Shown piece by piece: positions 7,603 through 17,104 of a stretch of DNA of 64,000 nucleotides. Every line of letters starts with the position of its first letter. The first letter of the stretch is position 1. Below the pieces are notes generated by a model, which saw only the letters and a list, made by a program, of their open reading frames with translations, had not been told where the DNA came from and searched no databases. The translations under genes were made by a program, and so were the position numbers. Origin of the DNA: Natronolimnobius baerhuensis (GTDB taxonomy: Archaea > Halobacteriota > Halobacteria > Halobacteriales > Natrialbaceae); assembly GCF_002177135.1 (NCBI RefSeq), contig NZ_MWPH01000001.1, positions 372,001 through 436,000 of the forward strand, in the 5' to 3' direction.

Positions 7603-9576
7603 ATGGTTGATCGGAGCGGGTGGGGTCGAGATCGAGCCGTCCCGACGGGGTCACCACACAGCCCGCCAGCGTGGTTTACCGAGCAGGCAAACGTCACTGA
7701 CTCGAGCGTTTACGAGACGTTCGAGACGGACTGGCCGGCGTGTTGGGAGCGTGCCGCGGACTTGCTCTCGTGGGACCAGCCATACGATACCGTCCTCAAC
7801 GACGACGAGCCGCCGTTCTACGAGTGGTTTACCGGCGGGAAACTGAACGCTGCCTACAACTGCGTCGACAGACACCTCGAGTCCGGGCGGAAGAACCACG
7901 TCGCGATTCGCTGGGAGGGCAAACACGGCGAGCGCCAGACGTACACGTATCGGGATCTGTACGTCGAGGTCAACGAGTTCGCTGCGGCACTGCGTGGACT
8001 CGGTGTCGAGGAGGACGATGTCGTCACGATCTACCTGCCGATGATCCCGGAGCTGCCGATTGCGATGTTAGCCTGCGCTCGTATCGGCGCGCCACACAGC
8101 GTCGTCTTCGCCGGACTCTCCGCAGACGCGCTCGCGACGCGCATGGATGCCGCAGACAGCGAGTATCTCGTCACCTGTGACGGCTACTACCGCCGCGGCG
8201 ATGCGTTCAACCAGAAAACGAAGGTCGACAACGCACGCCTCGCACTCGAGGCCGACATCGAAACGGTCGTCGTTGACCGACTCGGTGATGACCTGCCCCA
8301 CGTGCTGGGTGAGAACGAACACGACTATCACGACCTCCGAGACCAGCACGCAGGCGAAACCGTCGATCCGGTCGCTCGAGATGCGGAGGATATGCTCTTT
8401 CTGATGTACACGTCGGGAACGACGGGCGAGCCGAAAGGCGTTGTCCACACGACCGGTGGCTATCTCTCCCACGTTGCCTGGACGAGCCACGCCGTTCTCG
8501 ATATCGAGCCCGAGGACACCTACTGGTGTGCGGCCGACATCGGCTGGATTACCGGCCACTCCTACATCGTCTACGGCCCGCTCGCACTCGGGACGACGAC
8601 GGTGATGTACGAGGGGACGCCGGACTATCCCGACCGGGATCGACTCTGGGAGATCGTCGACCGAAACGCCGTCGACATCTTTTACACCGCACCAACCGCG
8701 ATTCGTGCGTTCATGAAGTGGGGAACAGAATATCCCGAACGCCATGATCTGTCATCACTGCGCCTGCTCGGGACGGTCGGCGAACCGATCAGTCCTCGGC
8801 CGTGGCGCTGGTATCACGAGCACATCGGCGGCGGTGAGTGTCCGGTTGTCGACACCTGGTGGCAGACCGAAACGGGGGCCGTCGTCATCTCGACGCTCCC
8901 CGGTGTCGACGAGATGAAACCCGGTGCAGCGGGGCCGGGCCTGCCAGGAATCGAAGCCACTGTTGTCGATGACACTGGCACTCCCGTCGAACCCGGCGAA
9001 ACAGGCTATCTCGTCCTCGAGCAGCCGTGGCCGGGGATGGCTCGGACGCTGTACGACGGCAATGAGCGCTATCGTGAGGAGTACTGGACGCGGTTTTCGG
9101 ATCCCGATGAAGACGTGTGGCGCTACGCCAGCGGTGACGCCGCGACAGTCGACGACGACGGCTACATCACCGTTCTCGGCCGGATCGACGACGTGATTAA
9201 CGTCTCCGGGCGGCGACTGAGTACGATGGAAATCGAGAGCGCGGTCACTGACGTCACTGGGGTCGCCGAGGCCGCCGTTGTCGGCCGCTCGAGCGAGACT
9301 GGAAACACCGAAATCTACGCCTACGTTAGCACCGAAGGTGGCTACGATCCGGGGACGTCGATCCGTGAGGCGATCATCGACAGCATCGATGCGACGATTG
9401 GCCCCATCGCCAAACCAAGCGAGGTCGTCTTCACGCCGGAACTGCCAAAGACGCGTTCGGGCAAGATCATGCGCCGCCTCCTCGAGGATATCGCAAACGG
9501 GGCGGAGTTAGGCGATACGAGCGCGCTCCGAAACCCCGAAATCGTCGGCGAGATTCAAGCCGAACGCGGCGACTAG
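7603..9576 (+). CDS. acs: Acetate-CoA ligase (AMP-forming acetyl-CoA synthetase), first copy
   Basis: 657 residues, a normal Acs length. Converts acetate, ATP and CoA to acetyl-CoA, AMP and PPi in the cytoplasm. The P-loop-like motif YTSGTTGEPKG, the acyl-adenylate motif DTWWQTETG and the C-terminal PKTRSGKIMRRLL (catalytic and acetylatable Lys) are all present. The start is set at MVDRSGWGRD because the upstream frame back to 7366 overlaps the antiporter, and GTTTATTC at 7568-7575 sits about 30 bases before this ATG. It shares most of its sequence with the acs at 12313-14289, and the two flank a Bat-like regulator. Substrate could be propionate or another short acid. Confidence 0.93.
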   Translation: MVDRSGWGRDRAVPTGSPHSPPAWFTEQANVTDSSVYETFETDWPACWERAADLLSWDQPYDTVLNDDEPPFYEWFTGGKLNAAYNCVDRHLESGRKNHVAIRWEGKHGERQTYTYRDLYVEVNEFAAALRGLGVEEDDVVTIYLPMIPELPIAMLACARIGAPHSVVFAGLSADALATRMDAADSEYLVTCDGYYRRGDAFNQKTKVDNARLALEADIETVVVDRLGDDLPHVLGENEHDYHDLRDQHAGETVDPVARDAEDMLFLMYTSGTTGEPKGVVHTTGGYLSHVAWTSHAVLDIEPEDTYWCAADIGWITGHSYIVYGPLALGTTTVMYEGTPDYPDRDRLWEIVDRNAVDIFYTAPTAIRAFMKWGTEYPERHDLSSLRLLGTVGEPISPRPWRWYHEHIGGGECPVVDTWWQTETGAVVISTLPGVDEMKPGAAGPGLPGIEATVVDDTGTPVEPGETGYLVLEQPWPGMARTLYDGNERYREEYWTRFSDPDEDVWRYASGDAATVDDDGYITVLGRIDDVINVSGRRLSTMEIESAVTDVTGVAEAAVVGRSSETGNTEIYAYVSTEGGYDPGTSIREAIIDSIDATIGPIAKPSEVVFTPELPKTRSGKIMRRLLEDIANGAELGDTSALRNPEIVGEIQAERGD

Positions 9577-9699
9577 TTTCGCTGTTTCAATTCTTCCGAA
9601 ACAGACACTCGAGTGTTGTTTGCTGATATGACTGTACTAACGCAGCTATGGGTGTTTTGGTCGGTACTATTATGTTCGTCTCTATAGAATTCGCGAAAC

Positions 9700-11952
9700 A
9701 TGGCGCTCGAGAAGATGGATGGGCGGGGGGCAGGGCTCTCGAGTCGGCAGTTCGAATCGGTACTCGAGGCTGCAGAAACCTATCGTGAAGCGCTCGTTGT
9801 TCGACTTTGTGGGGCTGTTGGCCTTCGGCCGGCCGAGTTGGCACGGCTCACAATCGGTGATATTGAGCAGGTTCGGATGGATCCGCCGCGGTATCTCGTT
9901 CGCGTTCCCGGCGTGGACGACCGCGAGGACCGGACGGCGTACCTGCCGACACACGTCGAACGGGAACTGCGCCGGTATGCTCGGAGCAACGACCTCGCTG
10001 CTGGCGACCGAATCTTTCCTGTGACGCCGCGGCGACTCCAGATGCTCGTCTCAGAGGTCGGTGACCGGGCGAGTGACCTGTTCGACGAGCCAGCACTGGC
10101 CGATATCTCGAGCAGTGACCTTCGCCAGTACTTCGCCGCTCGAGCGCTCGTCGAGCACGATATCAACCCGCGCGTTGTCAAAGCGGCGGGTGGGTGGCAG
10201 AGCTTCGAAGCCCTCGAGTCGTATCTCGAGACGCCGACTGACACGACAATCGTTGATGCGTTCGCGGCTGTCGAACGTCCGGGGCCGGGCGGCGAACGCG
10301 GCCCCGGCGAGTCGCCAACGGAACACGTCGTCGGCGATAGTGTGATCCGCCTGCTGTTGGCTGCAAGCGAACGATACGCACTCGTTCGTCTCGATGCGGA
10401 GGGCTACGTCGAACGCTGGAATCGCAGCGCTGCGACCCTCTTTGGGTATCGAGCCAGTGAAATCGTCGGCACGCATATTTCGACGTTTTACCCGGACAAC
10501 GCGGTCGAAACAGGCGATCCTGACCGAACCCTCTCGGCTGCACTCGAGGAGTCCGGGACCGAAGTCGAGGGCTGGCGGCTCCACAAGGACGGCACTCGAT
10601 TCCGCGCGACGGAGGTCGTCTCGCCGCTTCGGGATGATAGAGGCCGTCACCGCGGCTTCGTCGTGTTCATTCGTGATCGAACGCCCACACAGGAGGAACT
10701 CGAGGAGGTTCGTCGCGAGCGCGATGCGCTCGCACAACAGGTAACACTCACACACCGTTATCGCGCGCTCACGCGTGGACTTCTCGAGGCGTCCGATCAC
10801 GAGGCGGTGGAACGACAGGCTTGCGAGGCGCTGGCAGACGGCGAGCCGTACACCTGCGCCTGGATTGACCGGGCGACGATTGCACAGCGCCAGGGGAAAC
10901 GGACTGCGAGTGGTATCGCAGCCGATGCGGTCGATGACCTCGTTCCCGAGGCATGGGCCGCGACTGAGTGGACTGACAGCGACTCGGACGCCGAACCACA
11001 GGTCGTCGTGACACACGACGTACACGCGACTATCGGCGGCGACCCGTTCACCGGCACGCTCGCGGCCGTCCCGCTGACGTACGGTGATACCACCTACGGC
11101 ACGCTCGCCGTTGCAACCGACCGTGAGGAGGCGTTCGATGTCGATGAGCGTGCGTGGCTCGAGACCATCGGCCGCCACGTCGGCGCAGCAATCGCGGCTG
11201 TCCGACGGCGTAACCTCTTGCTCTCGGATCGAGTCGTCGAACTCGAGATCGTCTGCAAAGACGCCGGATCGTTCTTCGTCGAGACGTCCCGAGAACTCGA
11301 CTGCCGGTTCGAACTCGATACGCTGGTGCCCGTCGCCGAGTCGACACAGCTGTACTACGTCCGACTCGAGGGGAGTTCACCCGCAGCGGTCTTCGAACGC
11401 GCGGAGGCGACGGAGGGCATTGACGACTGTCGATTAGTCGAAACCGATACGGACGGCTGGCGACTCGAGTTCGTCGTCGAGGGCGCTGCGCCGACGCTGA
11501 CGCTGACGGAGTACGGCGTGACCGTCCTCGAGGCAGTTGTCGAGGACGGAACGGCGACGATCACCGGCGAATGCGCCGCTGATACCGAACTTCGGACGAT
11601 AATCGACGGCCTCAGAGCCGTCTTCCCTGCCAGCGAACTCGTCGGCAAGCGCGAAACCGAACGCACTGTCCAGACCGCTCGAGAGTTCCGGACGGGACTT
11701 GCGGATCGGCTGACTGATCGCCAGGAGGCGACGCTTCAGGCGGCCTACTACGGCGGCTACTACGACTGGCCCCGCGAGAGCACGGCCGAAGAAGTCGCCG
11801 ACGCGATGGGCGTTTCCTCGCCGACGCTGCACAATCACCTTCGAAAGGCCCAACACGAGTTGCTTCGGACCTTCTTCGACCGCCCACCCGGTGATGGTCC
11901 AGACGGCGTCGGCCGAACTGAAACGGAAATCGGCGCGGACGAGCAGGCGTGA
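9700..11952 (+). CDS. Bat-type HTH-10 regulator with integrase-like, PAS and GAF domains
   Basis: 750 residues, a cytoplasmic sensor-regulator. Residues 1-195 resemble a tyrosine-recombinase catalytic fold: GLRPAEL (Arg I) at about 41-47, DLRQYFA (Arg II) near 139 and a final Tyr in ALESYLETP near 176. The usual His residues are replaced (SSDLR instead of HxLR; GGW instead of GH), so recombinase activity is doubtful. Residues 220-335 are a PAS domain, 350-505 a GAF domain, 510-660 the bacterio-opsin activator domain and 670-730 the HTH-10 DNA-binding motif (LTDRQEATLQAAYYGGY). It lies between two acs genes on the same strand, so control of acetate activation is a reasonable guess. Confidence 0.87.
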   Translation: MALEKMDGRGAGLSSRQFESVLEAAETYREALVVRLCGAVGLRPAELARLTIGDIEQVRMDPPRYLVRVPGVDDREDRTAYLPTHVERELRRYARSNDLAAGDRIFPVTPRRLQMLVSEVGDRASDLFDEPALADISSSDLRQYFAARALVEHDINPRVVKAAGGWQSFEALESYLETPTDTTIVDAFAAVERPGPGGERGPGESPTEHVVGDSVIRLLLAASERYALVRLDAEGYVERWNRSAATLFGYRASEIVGTHISTFYPDNAVETGDPDRTLSAALEESGTEVEGWRLHKDGTRFRATEVVSPLRDDRGRHRGFVVFIRDRTPTQEELEEVRRERDALAQQVTLTHRYRALTRGLLEASDHEAVERQACEALADGEPYTCAWIDRATIAQRQGKRTASGIAADAVDDLVPEAWAATEWTDSDSDAEPQVVVTHDVHATIGGDPFTGTLAAVPLTYGDTTYGTLAVATDREEAFDVDERAWLETIGRHVGAAIAAVRRRNLLLSDRVVELEIVCKDAGSFFVETSRELDCRFELDTLVPVAESTQLYYVRLEGSSPAAVFERAEATEGIDDCRLVETDTDGWRLEFVVEGAAPTLTLTEYGVTVLEAVVEDGTATITGECAADTELRTIIDGLRAVFPASELVGKRETERTVQTAREFRTGLADRLTDRQEATLQAAYYGGYYDWPRESTAEEVADAMGVSSPTLHNHLRKAQHELLRTFFDRPPGDGPDGVGRTETEIGADEQA

Positions 11953-11968
11953 TACGGAGTGCCGTACC

Positions 11969-12031
11969 AATGTACCGGCACATCCGCTGCTCGGGTCGCG
12001 GGTACGCCGGAAATGACTGACAGTAACCCGT
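11969..12031. repeat. 62-bp hairpin-bearing repeat, copy B
   Basis: Matches copy A at 456-517 over AATGTACCGG, CGGGTCGCG, TACGCCGG and CAGTAA-CCGT. The stem (11975-11987 with 11998-12010) has three unpaired or wobble positions compared with the perfect stem of copy A. It follows the Bat-like gene directly, again at a gene 3' end. The rest of 12032-12276 shows no gene. Confidence 0.65.
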
Positions 12032-12276
12032 ATGAGTGTCAGTAAGTCAGACAGTCCCGCCTCGAGTCAGCTGGATCGGTCGTAGTCTGATACTAATTCT
12101 CTAGAGGCTCGCGTAATCCGAACTTACGCGCCTGAAACAACCGATCTTTGGGAACCAGTGAAACGGCCGCTCGAGCCCGTGGCCGCCTGATTGGCGTTGA
12201 ACTATCTCGAACAGCCCGTTTGAGGCGCAGTTTCACCGCTTCGTTGCTTGCTCGATTTTGTACACCTAGAGCGCCC

Positions 12277-12286
12277 TTTTAGTATC
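12277..12286 (+). promoter_or_regulatory. Probable TATA box of the second acs gene
   Basis: TTTTAGTATC is centred about 30 bases before the ATG at 12313, the spacing of a leaderless haloarchaeal transcript. This supports that ATG over the in-frame TTG at 12298. Confidence 0.55.
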
Positions 12287-12312
12287 ATGGTTCGTCATTG
12301 ACTGTGTGTACC

Positions 12313-14289
12313 ATGACACAGGAGGAAGTCAGTCTCGAGGCCCGACTCGAGGAGCAGGAGTCGTTCGATCCGCCCGAGTCGTTCGTTGAGCAGGCAAACG
12401 TGTCGGATCCGGAGATTTACGCTGAGTTCGAAGACGAGTGGCCCGAGTGTTGGGAGCGGGCTGCCGACCTGCTGTCGTGGGACAGCGAGTACGATACTGT
12501 CCTCGATGACGATGATGAACCCTTCTATGAGTGGTTCACGGGTGGAGAACTCAACGCCTCCGCGAACTGTCTGGATCGCCACGTCGAGGAGGGGGCAAAG
12601 AATCGCGCGGCGATCAAATGGGAGGGTGAACTGGGCGAGACGCGGACGTACACGTATGGCGAGTTGCTGAACGAGGTCGAAGCCTTCGCGGCAACGCTGC
12701 GTGACCGTGGCGTCGAGGAAGACGACGTGGTCACGCTGTACATGCCGATGATTCCCGAGTTGCCGATTGCGATGCTCGCGTGTGCCCGTCTCGGTGCGCC
12801 ACACAGCGTCGTCTTCGCTGGCTTCTCCGCGGATGCGCTCGCAACGCGGATGAACGCCGCAGAAAGCGAGTACCTCGTCACCTGTGACGGCTACTATCGC
12901 CGCGGTGACGCACTTGATCACATCTCGAAGGCCAACGAGGGCCTCGAGGGCGTCGAACACGAGGTTTCGGACGTCGTGGTCGTCGACCGACTGGGCGATG
13001 CGCTTACGCATTCGCTCGCGGACAACCAGCACGATTACGACGAACTGGTCGCGGAACATGCTGGCGCATCGGTCGAGCCAGTCTCCCGGGATGCCGAGGA
13101 CATGCTGTTCCTGATGTACACCTCTGGCACGACGGGCGAGCCGAAAGGCGTCAAGCACACAACCGGCGGCTACCTGTCGTATGCCGCCTGGACGAGCCAC
13201 TCGGTACTGGACATCAAACCCGAAGACACCTACTGGTGTTCCGCAGACATCGGCTGGATTACCGGCCACTCCTACATCGTCTACGGCCCGCTCGCGCTTG
13301 GCACGACGACGATGATGTACGAGGGGACGCCGGACTACCCGACCAAGGATCGACTCTGGGAGATCATCGAGAAGAACCGCGTCGACGTGTTCTACACCGC
13401 CCCAACCGCAATTCGCGCGTTCATGAAGTGGGGCAAGCAGTACCCCGCCGAACACGACCTCTCGAGTCTGCGACTCCTCGGGACGGTCGGTGAACCGATC
13501 AATCCGCGCGCGTGGAAGTGGTACTACAAACACATCGGCAACGAGGAGTGTCCGATTGTCGACACCTGGTGGCAGACCGAAACTGGCGGCATGATGATTA
13601 CGACGCTCCCCGCGATCAACACGATGAAACCCGGCTCTGCCGGCCCGCCGCTGCCAGGAATCGACGCTCAGGTCGTCGATGCAGCAGGCGAGGAAGTCGA
13701 GGCCGGGAAAGCAGGCTACGTCACCGTTGACAAGCCGTGGCCCGGCATGCTTCGAACGCTGTACAACAACGACGACCGATTCCTCGAGGAGTACTGGCAG
13801 GAGTACTCCGACCCCGATGCAGACGAGTGGGTCTACTTCCCCGAAGACGGCGCGAAAATCGACGACGACGGCTACATCACGATTCTCGGCCGTGTTGACG
13901 ACGTTCTCAATGTCTCCGGGCACCGCCTCGGGACGATGGAAATCGAATCTGCTGTCGTCGGCGTCGAGGGAATCGCCGAAGCAGCTGTCGTTGGCGGCGA
14001 CCACGAGGTCAAAGGCGAAGCCGTCTACGTCTACGCGATTCCCGAAGACGGCTACGAGGGCGGCGACGACCTCGAGGCCAAGGCCGAAGACGCAATCAAC
14101 GACTCGATTGGGCCGATTGCCCGACCCGAAAGCGTGATCTTCACGCCTGAACTGCCGAAAACGCGCTCGGGCAAGATCATGCGCCGCCTCCTCGAGGATA
14201 TCGCGAGTGGCAACGACCTCGGGAGTACGTCGACGCTCCGGAATCCGGAGATCGTCGAGGAGATCGCTGGACAGGTCGAGGCGGACTGA
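12313..14289 (+). CDS. acs: Acetate-CoA ligase (AMP-forming acetyl-CoA synthetase), second copy
   Basis: 658 residues. All Acs motifs are intact: YTSGTTGEPKGV, DTWWQTETGG and PKTRSGKIMRRLL with the regulatory Lys. The N-terminal sequence ESFDPPESFVEQANVSDPEIY is the usual Acs leader domain. Compared with the copy at 7603-9576 it is a close paralogue with different N- and C-terminal tails, suggesting duplication and then different regulation. It is followed after 56 bases by the DUF4212/SSS symporter pair, so uptake and activation of acetate (or a related acid) are physically linked. Confidence 0.93.
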   Translation: MTQEEVSLEARLEEQESFDPPESFVEQANVSDPEIYAEFEDEWPECWERAADLLSWDSEYDTVLDDDDEPFYEWFTGGELNASANCLDRHVEEGAKNRAAIKWEGELGETRTYTYGELLNEVEAFAATLRDRGVEEDDVVTLYMPMIPELPIAMLACARLGAPHSVVFAGFSADALATRMNAAESEYLVTCDGYYRRGDALDHISKANEGLEGVEHEVSDVVVVDRLGDALTHSLADNQHDYDELVAEHAGASVEPVSRDAEDMLFLMYTSGTTGEPKGVKHTTGGYLSYAAWTSHSVLDIKPEDTYWCSADIGWITGHSYIVYGPLALGTTTMMYEGTPDYPTKDRLWEIIEKNRVDVFYTAPTAIRAFMKWGKQYPAEHDLSSLRLLGTVGEPINPRAWKWYYKHIGNEECPIVDTWWQTETGGMMITTLPAINTMKPGSAGPPLPGIDAQVVDAAGEEVEAGKAGYVTVDKPWPGMLRTLYNNDDRFLEEYWQEYSDPDADEWVYFPEDGAKIDDDGYITILGRVDDVLNVSGHRLGTMEIESAVVGVEGIAEAAVVGGDHEVKGEAVYVYAIPEDGYEGGDDLEAKAEDAINDSIGPIARPESVIFTPELPKTRSGKIMRRLLEDIASGNDLGSTSTLRNPEIVEEIAGQVEAD

Positions 14290-14345
14290 CGCTGCGGTTC
14301 ATTTTGGTGTATTGCGCAGAAACTGACCGACGGACCGACAAACCT

Positions 14346-14819
14346 ATGACAGACAATAACGCGCAAGGATCAGGCGGGACGACAGAACAGCCACACGAAC
14401 ACGAGGTGAAGACTGACGGCGGCCTCTCCGACGTTGAGCGCGAACAACAGATCGATTACCTCGATGTCGAAATTAACTTATTGCGGCCAGCGACCCCGTT
14501 CATGCGGGATCATCAGCGTGTCATCCTGACGGGCTTTGCCATCTGGGTGGTCGCAACCTTTGGCCCAATCACGGCGACGCGACTCGCGCCGGACCTGATG
14601 ACCACGCCGATTCCGGTGCTCGAGTTCCCATTCCATTACTTCGCGATTGCGATTGTCGCACCCTCGGCGTCGTTGTTGCTTTCGGTCTGGTATGCACGAA
14701 AGCGCGACCAACTCGACGAAAAGTACGGAATCGAACAGGAGGTTCTCGAGCCGGAACCGGCAGGAACGGTCACGGATTCAGAGGATGCTGCAGCGACTGA
14801 CGGTGGTGTTGAGCAATGA
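14346..14819 (+). CDS. DUF4212 small subunit of a sodium:solute symporter
   Basis: 157 residues. A polar, acidic N-terminus of about 50 residues is followed by the DUF4212 core: YLDVEINLLRPATPFM, then two membrane helices (around residues 62-78 and 98-120) and a YARKRDQLDEKYGI cytoplasmic stretch. In bacteria and archaea this protein is encoded immediately before the SSS transporter, as here: its TGA overlaps the ATG of the next gene by 4 bases. An upstream ATG at 14304 is in frame, but the family begins near MTDNN, so 14346 is used. The C-terminal acidic tail is lineage-specific. Confidence 0.88.
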   Translation: MTDNNAQGSGGTTEQPHEHEVKTDGGLSDVEREQQIDYLDVEINLLRPATPFMRDHQRVILTGFAIWVVATFGPITATRLAPDLMTTPIPVLEFPFHYFAIAIVAPSASLLLSVWYARKRDQLDEKYGIEQEVLEPEPAGTVTDSEDAAATDGGVEQ

Positions 14820-16552
14820 TGGACGGCTCTCTGCTGGCCGCGACAGAACTCGCACTCGGTGCGGCCGAGACGCTCCCGCTGCAAGTTGATGAGGGGCTGC
14901 TTCCGGAAGGATTGGACGTTTCGTTCAAGCCACTGCCAGCGATTATCGTCGTCGGCATGATGCTATTGTTCCTCGTTGTTGGCTTCATGTTCAAAGTGGC
15001 CGACACCGATGATATGTGGGTTGCTGGCCGGTCTATCGGAAACATCGAAAACGGAATGGCGATTGGCGCAAACTGGATGTCAGCTGCGTCGTATCTCGGC
15101 ATGGCGGCCCTGATTGCGCTTTCGGGCGTATACGGGCTTGCCTTTGTCGTTGGATGGACGACCGGGTACTTCATCCTCCTCATTTTCATGGCCGCTCAGA
15201 TGCGCCGGTTCGGAAAGTACACCGCGCCGGACTTCGTCGGAGATCGCTTCAACTCCGACGCTGCACGTGCGCTCGCGGCGGTCACGACGTTCCTCATCGG
15301 ATTCGTCTACGCGCTCGGCCAGGCTCGCGGAATGGGACTGGTCGGCATGTACGTGCTGGGCGACATCAACGAAATCGTCGCGATTCCTGGTATTAGCGCC
15401 TACCAGGGCATGATGATCCTGTTCATGGTCATCACAATTGGCTACCTGGCGCTGTCGGGGATGCTCGGTGCGACCAAGAACATGGCGCTGCAGTACACCA
15501 TTCTTATTGCTGCCTTCCTTCTCGGGTTGCTCGCGACCGGTTGGGCTGGTGGCTTCTCGACAGTACTGCCACAACTCGAGTACGGACAACTGATCAGCGA
15601 ACTCGGCAACGAGTTCTCTCAGCCGTTCGCAAACGAGAGCTACTACCTGTGGATCGCGACCTGTTTCAGCCTGATCTTCGGGACCTGTGGCCTCCCGCAC
15701 GTGCTAGTCAGGTTCTACACGGTCCAGAACGAGCGTGTCGCTCGCTGGTCGTGTACCTGGGGTCTGTTCTTCATCTGCCTGCTGTACCTGAGTGCACCGG
15801 CATTCGCCGCCTTCGGCACTGCACTCTACAGCGACCAGATCGGCGCAGCCTACGGCGACCCCGGTATGACCGAGGCTGCAGGTGACGTGATCGTCGTGCT
15901 TGCTTCACAACTTGCTGGCTTGCCGACCTGGTTCGTCGGCTTCGTCGCCGCGGGCGGTATTGCAGCCGCCGTCGCGACGACGGCTGGACTGTTCATCGCC
16001 GCCTCCTCGGCGATCTCTCACGACATCTACGCGAACATCATCAACGAAGACGCAACCCAGCGCCAGCAGGTGCTGGTCGGTCGCCTGAGCATCGTTGCAA
16101 TCGGTGTGCTGACGATCATCTTTGCGATGGACCCAACGGCACCGATTGCCGCGCTGGTCTCGTTTGCGTTCTCGCTCGCCGCAATCGTGTTGTTCCCCAT
16201 GTTCTTCCTCGGACTCTGGTGGGAACGGACCAACCGTCAGGGCGCACTTGCCGGGATGACCAGTGGACTGCTCATCTGGCTGATTCCGATGTTTAACGAG
16301 GGTCACTTCGGTTCTGGCTGGGACATCGGGTTCATTTCAACCTGGGTACCAGCGATTGGATCTGGACTGGTCGGCGTGCCGTTGGTGTTTGCAATCACGA
16401 TTATCGTCTCGCTCGTGACCGATGATCCGCCGCTCCAAACGAAACAGATGGTCCGACAGTGTCATAGCCCGGACCCGATGTCGCGAGACAAGACCGCGGC
16501 GGACGTCGTCGCCGAAAAGAACGGACGCGGAGACGCACCTGCGGATGACTGA
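14816..16552 (+). CDS. Sodium:solute symporter (SSS family), probable acetate/monocarboxylate permease
   Basis: 578 residues with about 13 predicted membrane helices. The conserved SSS core includes DMWVAGRSIGNIENGMAIG and NWMSAASYLGMAA near the start (Na+-site helix) and FGTCGLPHVLVRFYTV in the middle, both typical of the ActP-like (cation acetate symporter) subgroup. The C-terminus is a hydrophilic tail. Located after acs and its DUF4212 partner and before an Usp gene with only 2 bases between, it very likely imports acetate or another short carboxylate with Na+; substrate identity is inferred from context. Confidence 0.9.
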   Translation: MMDGSLLAATELALGAAETLPLQVDEGLLPEGLDVSFKPLPAIIVVGMMLLFLVVGFMFKVADTDDMWVAGRSIGNIENGMAIGANWMSAASYLGMAALIALSGVYGLAFVVGWTTGYFILLIFMAAQMRRFGKYTAPDFVGDRFNSDAARALAAVTTFLIGFVYALGQARGMGLVGMYVLGDINEIVAIPGISAYQGMMILFMVITIGYLALSGMLGATKNMALQYTILIAAFLLGLLATGWAGGFSTVLPQLEYGQLISELGNEFSQPFANESYYLWIATCFSLIFGTCGLPHVLVRFYTVQNERVARWSCTWGLFFICLLYLSAPAFAAFGTALYSDQIGAAYGDPGMTEAAGDVIVVLASQLAGLPTWFVGFVAAGGIAAAVATTAGLFIAASSAISHDIYANIINEDATQRQQVLVGRLSIVAIGVLTIIFAMDPTAPIAALVSFAFSLAAIVLFPMFFLGLWWERTNRQGALAGMTSGLLIWLIPMFNEGHFGSGWDIGFISTWVPAIGSGLVGVPLVFAITIIVSLVTDDPPLQTKQMVRQCHSPDPMSRDKTAADVVAEKNGRGDAPADD

Positions 16553-16554
16553 CC

Positions 16555-17013
16555 ATGTACGAACGCATACTCGTTCCAACAGACGGTAGCAAGGTAGCAC
16601 AGGTCGCGGTTGACAACGCGGTCGATCTCGCCGAGAAATACGGTGCAGAGGTACACGCGCTGTACGTCGCCGATACCGACGCGGTTGCCTACGGATTGGG
16701 CACCGAACAGGTCGACCGTATTCGCCAGGGGAACTTCGAGGGGATGACCGAACTTCGAGAAGATGCAGAGGCCGCAACCGGATACGTACGGGACCAAGCA
16801 GATGCAGCCGACATTCCCGCCGTCGAACACCACGCTGGCGGCCAACCCCATCGCATGATTGCGAACTACGCCGAGGACAACGGTATCGATCTGATCGTGA
16901 TCGGCAGTCACGGTCGATCCGGGGTTCGCCGTGCGCTGCTCGGAAGCGTCACCGAGCGTGTGTTGCGCTCGACGACCACCCCGGTCCTGGTCGTCGACTA
17001 CGAAGACGACTAA
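16555..17013 (+). CDS. UspA-family universal stress protein
   Basis: 152 residues, complete Usp fold: MYERILVPTDGSKVAQVAV with the conserved Asp, and an intact nucleotide motif GSHGRSGVRRALLGSVTERV (G-2x-G-9x-G-S), so it should bind ATP. The final strand is TPVLVVDYE. It starts 2 bases after the symporter stop, so it is almost certainly co-transcribed with it. Usp proteins beside SSS/DUF4212 genes are common in haloarchaea and may sense energy state to adjust transport (inference). Confidence 0.92.
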   Translation: MYERILVPTDGSKVAQVAVDNAVDLAEKYGAEVHALYVADTDAVAYGLGTEQVDRIRQGNFEGMTELREDAEAATGYVRDQADAADIPAVEHHAGGQPHRMIANYAEDNGIDLIVIGSHGRSGVRRALLGSVTERVLRSTTTPVLVVDYEDD

Positions 17014-17104
17014 CGGCAGCCCAGTCGCACAAGACTAACGACTACCCACTTTGTTTTCTGTATATGAACCGAACTCCACTGCATACAACGGGAGGAAACG
17101 CCGA

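Noticed and set aside
9700-10290. Integrase-like domain as evidence of a mobile element
   Set aside because: It is the N-terminal part of a long regulator with PAS, GAF and HTH-10 domains, has altered catalytic His residues, and no att sites or cargo are adjacent.
12295-14004. A 569-codon minus-strand frame
   Set aside because: Antisense of the second acs gene. Basic, Cys- and Arg-rich composition is unlike haloarchaeal proteins. The same type of shadow lies opposite the first acs gene.
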